DNA of 64,000 nt. Origin: Algimonas ampicilliniresistens. Its GTDB lineage: Bacteria > Pseudomonadota > Alphaproteobacteria > Caulobacterales > Maricaulaceae. The stretch spans positions 868,001 to 932,000 of the forward strand of contig NZ_BSNK01000002.1 of assembly GCF_030159955.1 (NCBI RefSeq), read 5' to 3'. Position numbers and translations under genes: made by a program. Shown piece by piece: positions 35,350 to 42,822 of this stretch. The first letter of the stretch is position 1. Every line of letters starts with the position of its first letter. The notes beneath the pieces were generated by a model. That model saw only the letters and a program-made list of their open reading frames with translations. It was not told the DNA's origin and made no database searches.

Positions 35350-36137
35350 GATAGTGATTGTCCATCATCCACGGTTGTAACGGTGCCCGTGATCTGTCGG
35401 GAGTGATCGGAACACAGAAATAGGACGGTGCTATCCAGCGCGTCCGCATCAATGACCCGGCGTCGAGGCCATTTGGCTAACATGGAGCGTCCATAGTCCG
35501 TCTCGAACAGCCCATCATTTATCTCCGTCTGGATATAGCCGGGTGCGATCATATTCACATTGATGCCCATGCGCGCCCAATCATACGCCAAGACCCGACC
35601 CATTTGTGAGACGCCAGCCTTTGTCGCTGAATAGAAAGTGGAATGGGGGGAAATATCGAAACTGGTGATGGAACTGATCAGAACGATGCGCCCGTGTTCG
35701 CTCTGTTTCGAACCGGCTGCCATCATCCGCTTGGCCCCTTCACGCGCAGTCAGGAAAACGCCTCTCAAATTGACCGCATAGGTCGTGTCGAAATCTTCCG
35801 GTGGGTTGTCAGTCGCACGCTTTAGATCTCTCGCAATACCCGCATTAGCAATCACCGTATTAACCGGGCCGAGCGCTGCTTCGACGGCGTCATAGGCGGC
35901 GATGGTCTGTTCTTCGGACGCTACGTCAAGGTTGACGGCAAAAGCTGTTCCGCCGTGATCCTCAATATCGCGTTGGAGCTGGGCGAGGCGATCAACCCGC
36001 CTTGCGGCTAAGGCGACCTTCGCCCCATGCGTCGCCAACACTTTCGCCATCCGTGCGCCCAACCCCGATGAGGCCCCCGTGACCAACACCACCCGGTCAG
36101 ACAAGTCATAAGTAAAGGGAGAAAAGGGATCGCGCAT
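35346..36137 (-). CDS. Short-chain dehydrogenase/reductase
   Basis: A 263-residue Rossmann enzyme of the classical SDR type: VLVTGASSGLGARMAKVL (TGxxxGxG) near residue 17, NAGIA near residue 98, catalytic Ser in ISSITS and YSATKAGV (YxxxK) near residue 170. LAARR after strand 2 suggests NADP preference. The substrate is unknown. It is the last gene of a minus-strand group with the M15-like protein and the phosphohexomutase (gaps of 1-4 nt), which does not by itself explain its role. Confidence 0.88.
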   Translation of the reverse strand: MRDPFSPFTYDLSDRVVLVTGASSGLGARMAKVLATHGAKVALAARRVDRLAQLQRDIEDHGGTAFAVNLDVASEEQTIAAYDAVEAALGPVNTVIANAGIARDLKRATDNPPEDFDTTYAVNLRGVFLTAREGAKRMMAAGSKQSEHGRIVLISSITSFDISPHSTFYSATKAGVSQMGRVLAYDWARMGINVNMIAPGYIQTEINDGLFETDYGRSMLAKWPRRRVIDADALDSTVLFLCSDHSRQITGTVTTVDDGQSLS

Positions 36138-36138
36138 T

Positions 36139-36777
36139 CTAAGTGTTTAGACGCTTGATCGCCTCATTGTAATGGTTCGAGTGATCACCACCGTGATTGT
36201 CCATGCCAGGCTTGGTCAGGCAGCCTTTAGGCGCGACGTAACTGTCGATCCGTCGGGCTGGATTTTCGTGCCATCCAATGTTGAAAGCACAGAGCTTTGG
36301 ATAGAAGTATAGCGATCCATAGGGCAGATGATCGTGGATCCACCATGCCAGTGATTGCCAATCCTGCGTACGATCAAAGTAATCGATGTATCGGTTCACA
36401 ACCACAGTTGCGAGTGCGCCTTTGTGACCGTTTGTGTCCGGGTAATCCCAGATGTGATGGGCGTAGTTCGCTGCGTTGCTAGCGCAGCTATAACCCGATT
36501 TTCCGTTTTTTTGCTTTTCATTGCAGAAGGCGTTGACGCTTGGGCTTCGGTAAGCGGACCGAATGCTAATTTTACCGAAGGTCTTTTGCAGCGGCTCCAG
36601 AAGCTCTTGGCAGAGACGCGATCCCGTTTCGATTGCGATGTCCGGAAAGTCAGGAACATTGGGCATTCCGTGATGGTTCGCCACCTCAGAATATAACATG
36701 TCGCGCATGAAAAAATTGTCGGAAAGCTGAACGCGTCCCAATTCTGTGAGGCTCACAACAGATTCAGGTTTTTTCAT
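36139..36777 (-). CDS. M15-like (D-Ala-D-Ala carboxypeptidase fold) protein, unusual motif
   Basis: About 212 residues. SIRSAYRSPSVNAFCNEKQ matches the substrate-side block of M15 peptidases (IxSxYRSxxxN). The expected SxHxxGxAxD zinc motif is not canonical: the equivalent region reads YAHHIWDYPDTNGHKGALATVVV, with His/Asp present but the spacing altered and no Asp after GALA. Further His occur late (GGDHSNHYNEA). It may be an active variant or a binding-only protein. It starts 4 nt after the phosphomannomutase stop codon and is probably co-transcribed with it. No signal peptide is seen. Confidence 0.55.
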   Translation of the reverse strand: MKKPESVVSLTELGRVQLSDNFFMRDMLYSEVANHHGMPNVPDFPDIAIETGSRLCQELLEPLQKTFGKISIRSAYRSPSVNAFCNEKQKNGKSGYSCASNAANYAHHIWDYPDTNGHKGALATVVVNRYIDYFDRTQDWQSLAWWIHDHLPYGSLYFYPKLCAFNIGWHENPARRIDSYVAPKGCLTKPGMDNHGGDHSNHYNEAIKRLNT

Positions 36778-36780
36778 CAC

Positions 36781-38301
36781 TCAGATTTTCTGGTCGAACG
36801 CTCCGACCTCAGAGTAGGCGGCCAAGCGTCGTTCAATATCGCGAAATATACCAACCGTGTTCTCTTTCGCCGTCGGGCTTTCGACGACGACGACGAGGTT
36901 AGGTGTGTTGGAACTCGCGCGGATCAGACCCCAACTGCCATCTTCGAGGGTGAAACGCACGCCATTGATCGTATTTACGTCGACAATGGATTGGCCGATA
37001 ATCGTCTCGCCCGTATCGGCGGCGTGTTTGATCTCAGTGATGATACGGTCGACGACGCCGTATTTTTCCTCATCCGAGCAGTAGGGACTCATGGTGGGAG
37101 AACCGTAAGTCGTTGGCAGGTCACGGCGGAGATCGGCAAAGCTCTTGTCCGGATTACGATCAAGCATTTGCAGGACCGCGACAGCGCTGACGAGGCCGCA
37201 ATCATAGCCCCGGCCGATTGGTGCATTGAAGAAATAATGACCGGACTTCTCAAACCCCACCAACGCGTCTAGTTCGTTGACACGGCGTTTGATGTAGCTG
37301 TGACCCGTCTTGTAATAGTCGGTTTTTGCCCCGTTGGCCTTCAGCACCGGGTCGGTGTGATAGAGCCCGGTCGATTTCACATCGACGACAAACTGTGCGT
37401 TAGCGTGAATGGCGGAGAGATCGCGCGCGAGCATGACGCCGACCTTATCTGCGAAAATCTCTTCGCCTTCATTATCGACCACGCCGCATCGATCCCCGTC
37501 GCCATCAAACCCAAGCGCAACATCGGCGCCGTGTTCTAACACGGCGTCGCGCATAGCGTGCAGCATTTCCATCGCTTCGGGATTCGGATTGTAGTGCGGG
37601 AACATGTAATCGAGATCGCACTCAATCGGGATAACCTCGGCGCCAATGCGTTTCAGTAGCTCCGGCGCAAACGCCCCCGCCGTGCCATTGCCACAAGCTG
37701 CAATGACCTTGATCGGGCGGGAGAGTTTTACGCCTTTAGCGACATCGTCGATGTAAGCGTCGCGGACGCCGTCCACATACTCATAGGATCCACCAGGGCG
37801 GGCTTTGCCTTCGCCATTCAGAACGATGGCTTTCAACCGGGCCATTTCGTCAGGTCCGAAAGTAAGCGGCGGTTCGATCCCCATTTTCACGCCGGTCCAG
37901 CCATTGGAGTTATGCGAAGCCGTGACCATCGCGACACCAGCGGCGTTGAGATGAAATTGGCTGAAATAGGCCATCGGTGAGAGGGCGAGCCCGATATCGA
38001 GCACTTTGATCCCGGCATTCATGAGCCCGGCGATGAGTGTCATCTTGATGCCCATATTGTAGTGCCGGAAATCATGTCCGACCGCGATGACCGGATCGAT
38101 GCCACGTTCATGCATCAGCGTGCCGAGCCCTTCGCCGAGAGCGCGCACGCCATAGAGGTTTAATTCTGGATCTTTGCCGTCTCCCGGTATGCCGAACCAC
38201 CAGCGCGCATCATATTCGCGAAACCCCGTTGGCTTAACCAGCGCTGTGGTTTCAAAGGCGTAGCTATTGGGCGCGATTTGCGCCTCGGGTTTGCGTGACA
38301 T
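36781..38301 (-). CDS. Phosphomannomutase/phosphoglucomutase
   Basis: A 506-residue alpha-D-phosphohexomutase of the AlgC/ManB type. The phospho-Ser loop reads VTASHNSNGWTGVK (Ser in TASHN), the metal loop GFDGDGDRCGVVD, and the sugar loop GFEKSGHYF (EKSGH). It interconverts hexose 6- and 1-phosphates and so feeds GalU in this window and mannose activation. It is the first gene of a minus-strand group with the M15-like gene and the SDR. Confidence 0.92.
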   Translation of the reverse strand: MSRKPEAQIAPNSYAFETTALVKPTGFREYDARWWFGIPGDGKDPELNLYGVRALGEGLGTLMHERGIDPVIAVGHDFRHYNMGIKMTLIAGLMNAGIKVLDIGLALSPMAYFSQFHLNAAGVAMVTASHNSNGWTGVKMGIEPPLTFGPDEMARLKAIVLNGEGKARPGGSYEYVDGVRDAYIDDVAKGVKLSRPIKVIAACGNGTAGAFAPELLKRIGAEVIPIECDLDYMFPHYNPNPEAMEMLHAMRDAVLEHGADVALGFDGDGDRCGVVDNEGEEIFADKVGVMLARDLSAIHANAQFVVDVKSTGLYHTDPVLKANGAKTDYYKTGHSYIKRRVNELDALVGFEKSGHYFFNAPIGRGYDCGLVSAVAVLQMLDRNPDKSFADLRRDLPTTYGSPTMSPYCSDEEKYGVVDRIITEIKHAADTGETIIGQSIVDVNTINGVRFTLEDGSWGLIRASSNTPNLVVVVESPTAKENTVGIFRDIERRLAAYSEVGAFDQKI

Positions 38302-38353
38302 GGAGAGCCCCTGCTAGTGTCTGAGGGCTTGTTAGCGCAATTTCACCAACGCC

Positions 38354-39343
38354 TTATGAAGACCGGACACGATTCCGCCGTTCAGTCACGGCGCGCGGGT
38401 TCTTGATCAGGACGGGAAGAATAGTGGTGCTGCCTTTGGGGTAAGACCGACGTGACGCCAATATGCTGGGAAGCCCCTTAATGCCATGCCAGACACCGCG
38501 TGCGGTGGCGCGAAAACGCCCGGATCGGAAGGCGCTCCAGACGATAAAAGCAATCGTTGCACCGAGGTGAAGCGGCAATAGACCGATCATAAGACCGATT
38601 GGCATCGCCCCAAACCAGGTCCACATCCGGTTGCGGGTTCCGTGATAGACCGCGAATTCAGACTCAGTGCCGCTGATGCCGGATCCGACATGATGAACCA
38701 CAGCATCGTGAACCTGCATGGCTCGACCACCCAGACGACGCATCTTCAGGGCTATTTCGACATCTTCGTGATAGCAAAAGAACCGCTCGTTAAATCCGCC
38801 TGCGGCCTCAAAATCGGTTCGTTTGTAAGCCGCGGCTGCGGCGCAGGGGCCAAAGACGGGAAAGTCTTCGCTGACTGTGCGAACAGGTTTGCCGTACCCC
38901 GCACGGTACGCCACGCCGAAGATGGAAAGCTCATCGCCCGTGCCATCGAATTTTTCCGGCGTTTCAGCGGCGATTTGCATAGACCCCAGCATGGTCACGA
39001 AAGGATGGCGTTGAGTGGCTCTGTGTAAGGCTGCGAGCCAATCGGGCTTGGCGAAAGCGTCGGGGTTCAACATCACCAGCCAATCTGCCCGCGCTTGGAG
39101 CGCGGCGAGATTATTAGCTGCTGCAAAACCGAGATTTTCGCCCGCTTCTATGATGGTGAAACGGTCATCAAGATCAGGTAAGGCCGCCATGGACCCGTCC
39201 GTGCTGCCGTTATCGACAATAAAGGCTTCGAAGTCTGCCAATGTCTGGCTGGCCAACGCCTTGACGGCGCGAGGTAGATAGCTGCCGCCATTATAATTGA
39301 CGATGATGACGGAAAAAGTCGGAATTTTGGATGGAATCGAGAT
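38354..39343 (-). CDS. GT2-family glycosyltransferase with a non-standard start
   Basis: A GT-A fold transferase (rhamnosyltransferase-like). FSVIIVNYNGGSYLPRAVKAL is the universal first strand, followed by FIVDNGSTDG, DWLVMLNPDA and FCYHEDVEIALKMRRLG, then a C-terminal hydrophobic patch. The frame is open to a TAG at 39355-39353 but has no ATG, GTG or TTG before the first conserved strand. The first standard codon, TTG 39256, would delete that strand. AGGA at 39354-39351 lies 7 nt before an ATC at 39343, which I use as the putative start; ATT 39337 is another option. A sequencing error or decay is also possible. Confidence 0.75.
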   Translation of the reverse strand: MSIPSKIPTFSVIIVNYNGGSYLPRAVKALASQTLADFEAFIVDNGSTDGSMAALPDLDDRFTIIEAGENLGFAAANNLAALQARADWLVMLNPDAFAKPDWLAALHRATQRHPFVTMLGSMQIAAETPEKFDGTGDELSIFGVAYRAGYGKPVRTVSEDFPVFGPCAAAAAYKRTDFEAAGGFNERFFCYHEDVEIALKMRRLGGRAMQVHDAVVHHVGSGISGTESEFAVYHGTRNRMWTWFGAMPIGLMIGLLPLHLGATIAFIVWSAFRSGRFRATARGVWHGIKGLPSILASRRSYPKGSTTILPVLIKNPRAVTERRNRVRSS

Positions 39344-39402
39344 GGAGCGGTCCTAACGACGCGATTGGGGTCAAGCAATGACCCGAAGCCATGTAAAAAC
39401 GC

Positions 39403-39422
39403 ATATAAAGAAATTGTTATAT
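39403..39422. promoter_or_regulatory. A/T-rich inverted repeat upstream of ahcY (candidate SAM-cycle regulator site)
   Basis: ATATAAAGAAATTGTTATAT has 6-bp arms around an 8-bp centre, 68 bp before the ahcY start codon. ArsR-type SahR/SamR regulators of the methionine cycle in proteobacteria bind A/T-rich palindromes of this general shape; the match is from memory of the pattern and is inference. A TTATGG/CCATAA hairpin (39436-39441/39461-39466) follows in the leader. Confidence 0.4.
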
Positions 39423-39489
39423 CGTCTGGAGTGGTTTATGGGGCGCGCGACTTTCATATTCCATAACACCTTCGCAAAAGGCCTCAGTC

Positions 39490-40899
39490 ATGAGCGCACA
39501 CGACTACATTATTAAAGATATCAAGCTGGCCGACTATGGCCGCAAAGAACTCGATATCGCTGAAACTGAAATGCCGGGCCTTATGGCGCTGCGTGAAGAA
39601 TTTGGTGAATCCAAGCCGCTTGCAGGTGCGCGGATTGTCGGATCGCTGCATATGACGGTCCAGACAGCCGTTTTGATCGAAACGCTGACTGCGCTCGGCG
39701 CAGACGTTCGCTGGGCATCATGCAATATCTACTCCACACAAGACCATGCGGCCGCTGCGATTGCAGCGTCCGGCGTTCCCGTCTTCGCCATCAAAGGTCA
39801 GACGCTGGAAGAGCATTGGGATTATCTCGACAAGTCGTTCCTATTCCCAGAAGGTGCGAACATCATCCTTGATGATGGCGGCGATGCAACCCTTTACGTT
39901 CTGCTTGGCGCCCGCGTCGAAGCTGGAGAGACAGACCTCATTGAGGGCGAGCCGGGTTCCGAAGAAGAAGCCGCGATCTTTGCACAAATCAAAAAACGTC
40001 TGGCTGCGAGCCCGGGTTGGTTCACAAAAACACACGACGATATTGTGGGTGTTTCTGAAGAAACCACAACCGGTGTCCACCGCCTGTATGAACTGCAGCG
40101 TGAAGGCCGTCTTCCGTTCCCAGCCATTAACGTGAATGACTCCGTTACCAAGTCGAAGTTCGACAATAAATATGGCTGTAAAGAGAGCCTCGTCGACGGC
40201 ATCCGCCGCGCAACGGACACAATGATGGCGGGTAAAACCGCTGTTGTCCTCGGCTACGGCGATGTCGGTAAAGGCTCTGCCGCGTCGCTTAAAGGCGCTG
40301 GCGCCCGCGTGAAAGTCACCGAAGTTGACCCGATCTGCGCGCTACAAGCAGCCATGGACGGGTTCGAAGTCACAACATTGGAAGATGCGGTTTCAACTGC
40401 GGATATTTTTGTCACTACAACAGGTAATAAAGACGTCATCCGCCTCGAGCATATGCGCGAGATGAAAGACATGGCGATTGTCGGCAATATCGGTCACTTT
40501 GATAATGAGATCCAAGTTGCGGCGCTCAACAACATCCAAATGACCAACATTAAAGACCAAGTTGACATGTACACTTTCCCCGGTGGCAAGCGCATGATCC
40601 TGCTGTCCCAAGGTCGTCTGTTGAACCTCGGTAATGCAACGGGTCACCCATCCTTCGTTATGTCTGCCTCTTTCACCAACCAGGTTCTGGCGCAGATCGA
40701 ATTGTGGGAAGATAGCAAGGCGTCTTCCAAGAAATACGCCAACGAAGTCTACATGCTGCCCAAACATCTCGACGAAAAAGTCGCGCGTTTGCACCTAGAG
40801 AAAATCGGCGTGAAGTTGACCGAAATGACCAAAGAGCAAGCGGATTATATCGGTGTGCCGAAACAAGGCCCCTACAAGCCGGAACATTACCGCTACTAG
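39490..40899 (+). CDS. ahcY: Adenosylhomocysteinase
   Basis: A 469-residue NAD-dependent hydrolase that splits S-adenosylhomocysteine into adenosine and homocysteine, recycling the product of methyl transfer. NAD fold: [20 protein letters not shown]. Active-site blocks: [51 protein letters not shown]. The C-terminal [10 protein letters not shown] with its Lys/Tyr is diagnostic. Length fits the long bacterial form. metK follows 108 nt downstream, so two steps of the SAM cycle lie side by side. Confidence 0.97.
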   Translation: MSAHDYIIKDIKLADYGRKELDIAETEMPGLMALREEFGESKPLAGARIVGSLHMTVQTAVLIETLTALGADVRWASCNIYSTQDHAAAAIAASGVPVFAIKGQTLEEHWDYLDKSFLFPEGANIILDDGGDATLYVLLGARVEAGETDLIEGEPGSEEEAAIFAQIKKRLAASPGWFTKTHDDIVGVSEETTTGVHRLYELQREGRLPFPAINVNDSVTKSKFDNKYGCKESLVDGIRRATDTMMAGKTAVVLGYGDVGKGSAASLKGAGARVKVTEVDPICALQAAMDGFEVTTLEDAVSTADIFVTTTGNKDVIRLEHMREMKDMAIVGNIGHFDNEIQVAALNNIQMTNIKDQVDMYTFPGGKRMILLSQGRLLNLGNATGHPSFVMSASFTNQVLAQIELWEDSKASSKKYANEVYMLPKHLDEKVARLHLEKIGVKLTEMTKEQADYIGVPKQGPYKPEHYRY

Positions 40900-40926
40900 T
40901 CAGTCAATTCAGACAAATCTCATTAG

Positions 40927-41004
40927 GGCGCGGGGCATCCGCGCCATTCATTTCCAGGCTCCGAATAATAATAAAAAGCGCAGAGCCTTAAAATCCTGGA
41001 GCCT
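40927..41004 (+). promoter_or_regulatory. Candidate translational RNA switch in the metK leader
   Basis: First a perfect GGCGCGG/CCGCGCC hairpin (40927-40933/40939-40945). Then AGGCTCC (40956-40962) can pair either with GAGCCT (40983-40988, 6 bp) or with GGAGCCT (40998-41004, 7 bp). The latter contains the metK Shine-Dalgarno GGAG, 6 nt before the ATG. The two pairings exclude each other, so ribosome access can be switched. Known SAM/SAH riboswitches also sequester the metK ribosome site, but I do not see their conserved core here. Confidence 0.5.
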
Positions 41005-41007
41005 ATT

Positions 41008-42210
41008 ATGAGTCGCGAAACTTACGAATTCACCTCCGAGTCAGTCTCTGAGGGCCACCCCGATAAAGTCTCTGACAGAATTTCTGACGAGATTGTGGAT
41101 CTCTATTTCCGCGAATCGATTGCTGACGGCATGTCGCCGTGGGATGTTCGCGTCGCGGCTGAAACGCTGACGACGACAAACAAGGTGGTCATTGCGGGTG
41201 AAACGCGGGGTACGGACCGTATTACACACGATATGATCGAAGAGGTTGCGCGCGCGGCGATCAAGGACATTGGTTACGAGCAGGAAGGATTCCATTGGAA
41301 ACATGCCGACGTGGACGTGCTTCTTCACGCTCAATCCGTCGATATTGCACAAGGCGTCGATAGCGGGACTGGGCTGCATTCTGAAGAAGGTGCGGGCGAT
41401 CAAGGCATCATGTTTGGTTATGCGACGTTGGACGTGCCAGGCCACCTGATGCCAGCTCCCGTTCATTACAGTCACAAAATTCTCGAACGTCTCGCCAAGG
41501 CGCGCAAGCATGAAGGTGAGACATGGCTTGGCCCGGACAGCAAATCTCAGGTTACGGTCCGCTACCATCATGGTCGCCCGGTCGAAGCCACCGCTATTGT
41601 TCTGTCTACTCAGCATCTGGACGCTAGCCTCGACTCTGCCGATATCGCAGAGCGGGTGAAGCCCTATATTCACGAAGTCCTTCCGGCCGGATGGATCACG
41701 GATAATACGATCTGGCACATCAACCCGACGGGTAAATTCGTCATTGGCGGACCCGATGGGGACGCTGGGCTGACGGGTCGTAAGATTATTGTCGATACAT
41801 ATGGGGGTATGGCTCCACATGGTGGCGGCGCATTTTCTGGTAAAGATCCAACGAAAGTTGATCGTTCTGCTGCCTATGCGACGCGTTACCTCGCCAAAAA
41901 CCTTGTTGCTGCGGGCGTTGCGCCATGGGTTGAAATTCAGGTCAGCTATGCCATCGGTATCGCCGCGCCGACATCAATTTATGTCAATGTTGATGACCAT
42001 AACCCGATCAAAGGCGATAAGATCGAGACCATTATTCGATCTGTCATGGATTTGACTCCACGCGGTATCCGTAAGCACCTTGACCTCAATAAGCCGATCT
42101 ATGCGCCGAGCGCGGCCTATGGTCATTTCGGTCGTGATCCGGGGGCGAATGGGGAATTTTCGTGGGAGAAAACGGACTTGGTCGATGAGATTAAGTCGAG
42201 GCTCCAATGA
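41008..42210 (+). CDS. metK: S-adenosylmethionine synthetase
   Basis: A 400-residue enzyme that makes SAM from methionine and ATP. The N-terminal [20 protein letters not shown], the ATP loop [12 protein letters not shown] and the phosphate-binding [19 protein letters not shown] are all intact. GGAG sits 6 nt before the ATG, inside a possible RNA switch. The last codons overlap rimM (ATGA), so rimM translation depends on metK. It lies directly after ahcY. Confidence 0.97.
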   Translation: MSRETYEFTSESVSEGHPDKVSDRISDEIVDLYFRESIADGMSPWDVRVAAETLTTTNKVVIAGETRGTDRITHDMIEEVARAAIKDIGYEQEGFHWKHADVDVLLHAQSVDIAQGVDSGTGLHSEEGAGDQGIMFGYATLDVPGHLMPAPVHYSHKILERLAKARKHEGETWLGPDSKSQVTVRYHHGRPVEATAIVLSTQHLDASLDSADIAERVKPYIHEVLPAGWITDNTIWHINPTGKFVIGGPDGDAGLTGRKIIVDTYGGMAPHGGGAFSGKDPTKVDRSAAYATRYLAKNLVAAGVAPWVEIQVSYAIGIAAPTSIYVNVDDHNPIKGDKIETIIRSVMDLTPRGIRKHLDLNKPIYAPSAAYGHFGRDPGANGEFSWEKTDLVDEIKSRLQ

Positions 42211-42755
42211 CAAAGCTTGCGCTCACCTGCGTGGCCGCTGTCGCGGATGCTCATGGCGTCCACGGCAATGTCAAAATTAAGTCCTTCACGCGTGATCCAG
42301 CCGCTTTTGCGACTTATGGGTCACTGCTGGATCAGACCGGCGAAAAAATCCTGACTCCTATCAAGGCCCGCCCGGTTGGACGGTTCTTCAGCCTGTCGGT
42401 TGAGGAAAAAATGACGCGTGAGCAGGCCGAAGCGCTAAAATCGACCAAACTCTATGTCTTGAGGTCGGTTTTACCAGAGCCAGATGAGGACGAATTTTAC
42501 TATTCTGATCTGATTGGACTGCAGGTCGACAATCAAGACGGCGAAACTGTCGGAACGGTCCAAGCCGTGCATGAATTCGGGGCGGGTGACACGCTGGAAA
42601 TCAAACCATCCCAAGGCCCAAGCTTCTACCACCCGTTCACGCTCGAACATGCGCCGACTGTGGATATAGCAGCCCGGCACATCATAATTGTGCAAGAGGA
42701 AGCCGAAGAAGCCCGCGGAGACGGAGCGCCTGCACAATCTGCTGACGAACATTAG
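42207..42755 (+). CDS. rimM: 16S rRNA maturation factor RimM
   Basis: A 182-residue protein that binds ribosomal protein S19 and helps mature the 30S head. The N-terminal RimM domain carries [16 protein letters not shown]. The PRC-barrel domain starts at [13 protein letters not shown] and includes GAGDTLEI. An acidic tail follows. It overlaps metK by 4 nt. In most proteobacteria rimM lies between rpsP and trmD; neither is present here. Confidence 0.9.
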   Translation: MTKLALTCVAAVADAHGVHGNVKIKSFTRDPAAFATYGSLLDQTGEKILTPIKARPVGRFFSLSVEEKMTREQAEALKSTKLYVLRSVLPEPDEDEFYYSDLIGLQVDNQDGETVGTVQAVHEFGAGDTLEIKPSQGPSFYHPFTLEHAPTVDIAARHIIIVQEEAEEARGDGAPAQSADEH

Positions 42756-42822
42756 CCCGTTTTAACCTCCTTCGTCCGATTGATCCTGACAGGACCCCTG
42801 TTGGTGCGCTAAGCAGCTCATA

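Noticed and set aside
40956-41004. Assignment of the metK leader to the SAM-II or SAM/SAH riboswitch class
   Set aside because: The conserved cores I remember for these classes are not present, so I report only an unclassified switch-like fold.
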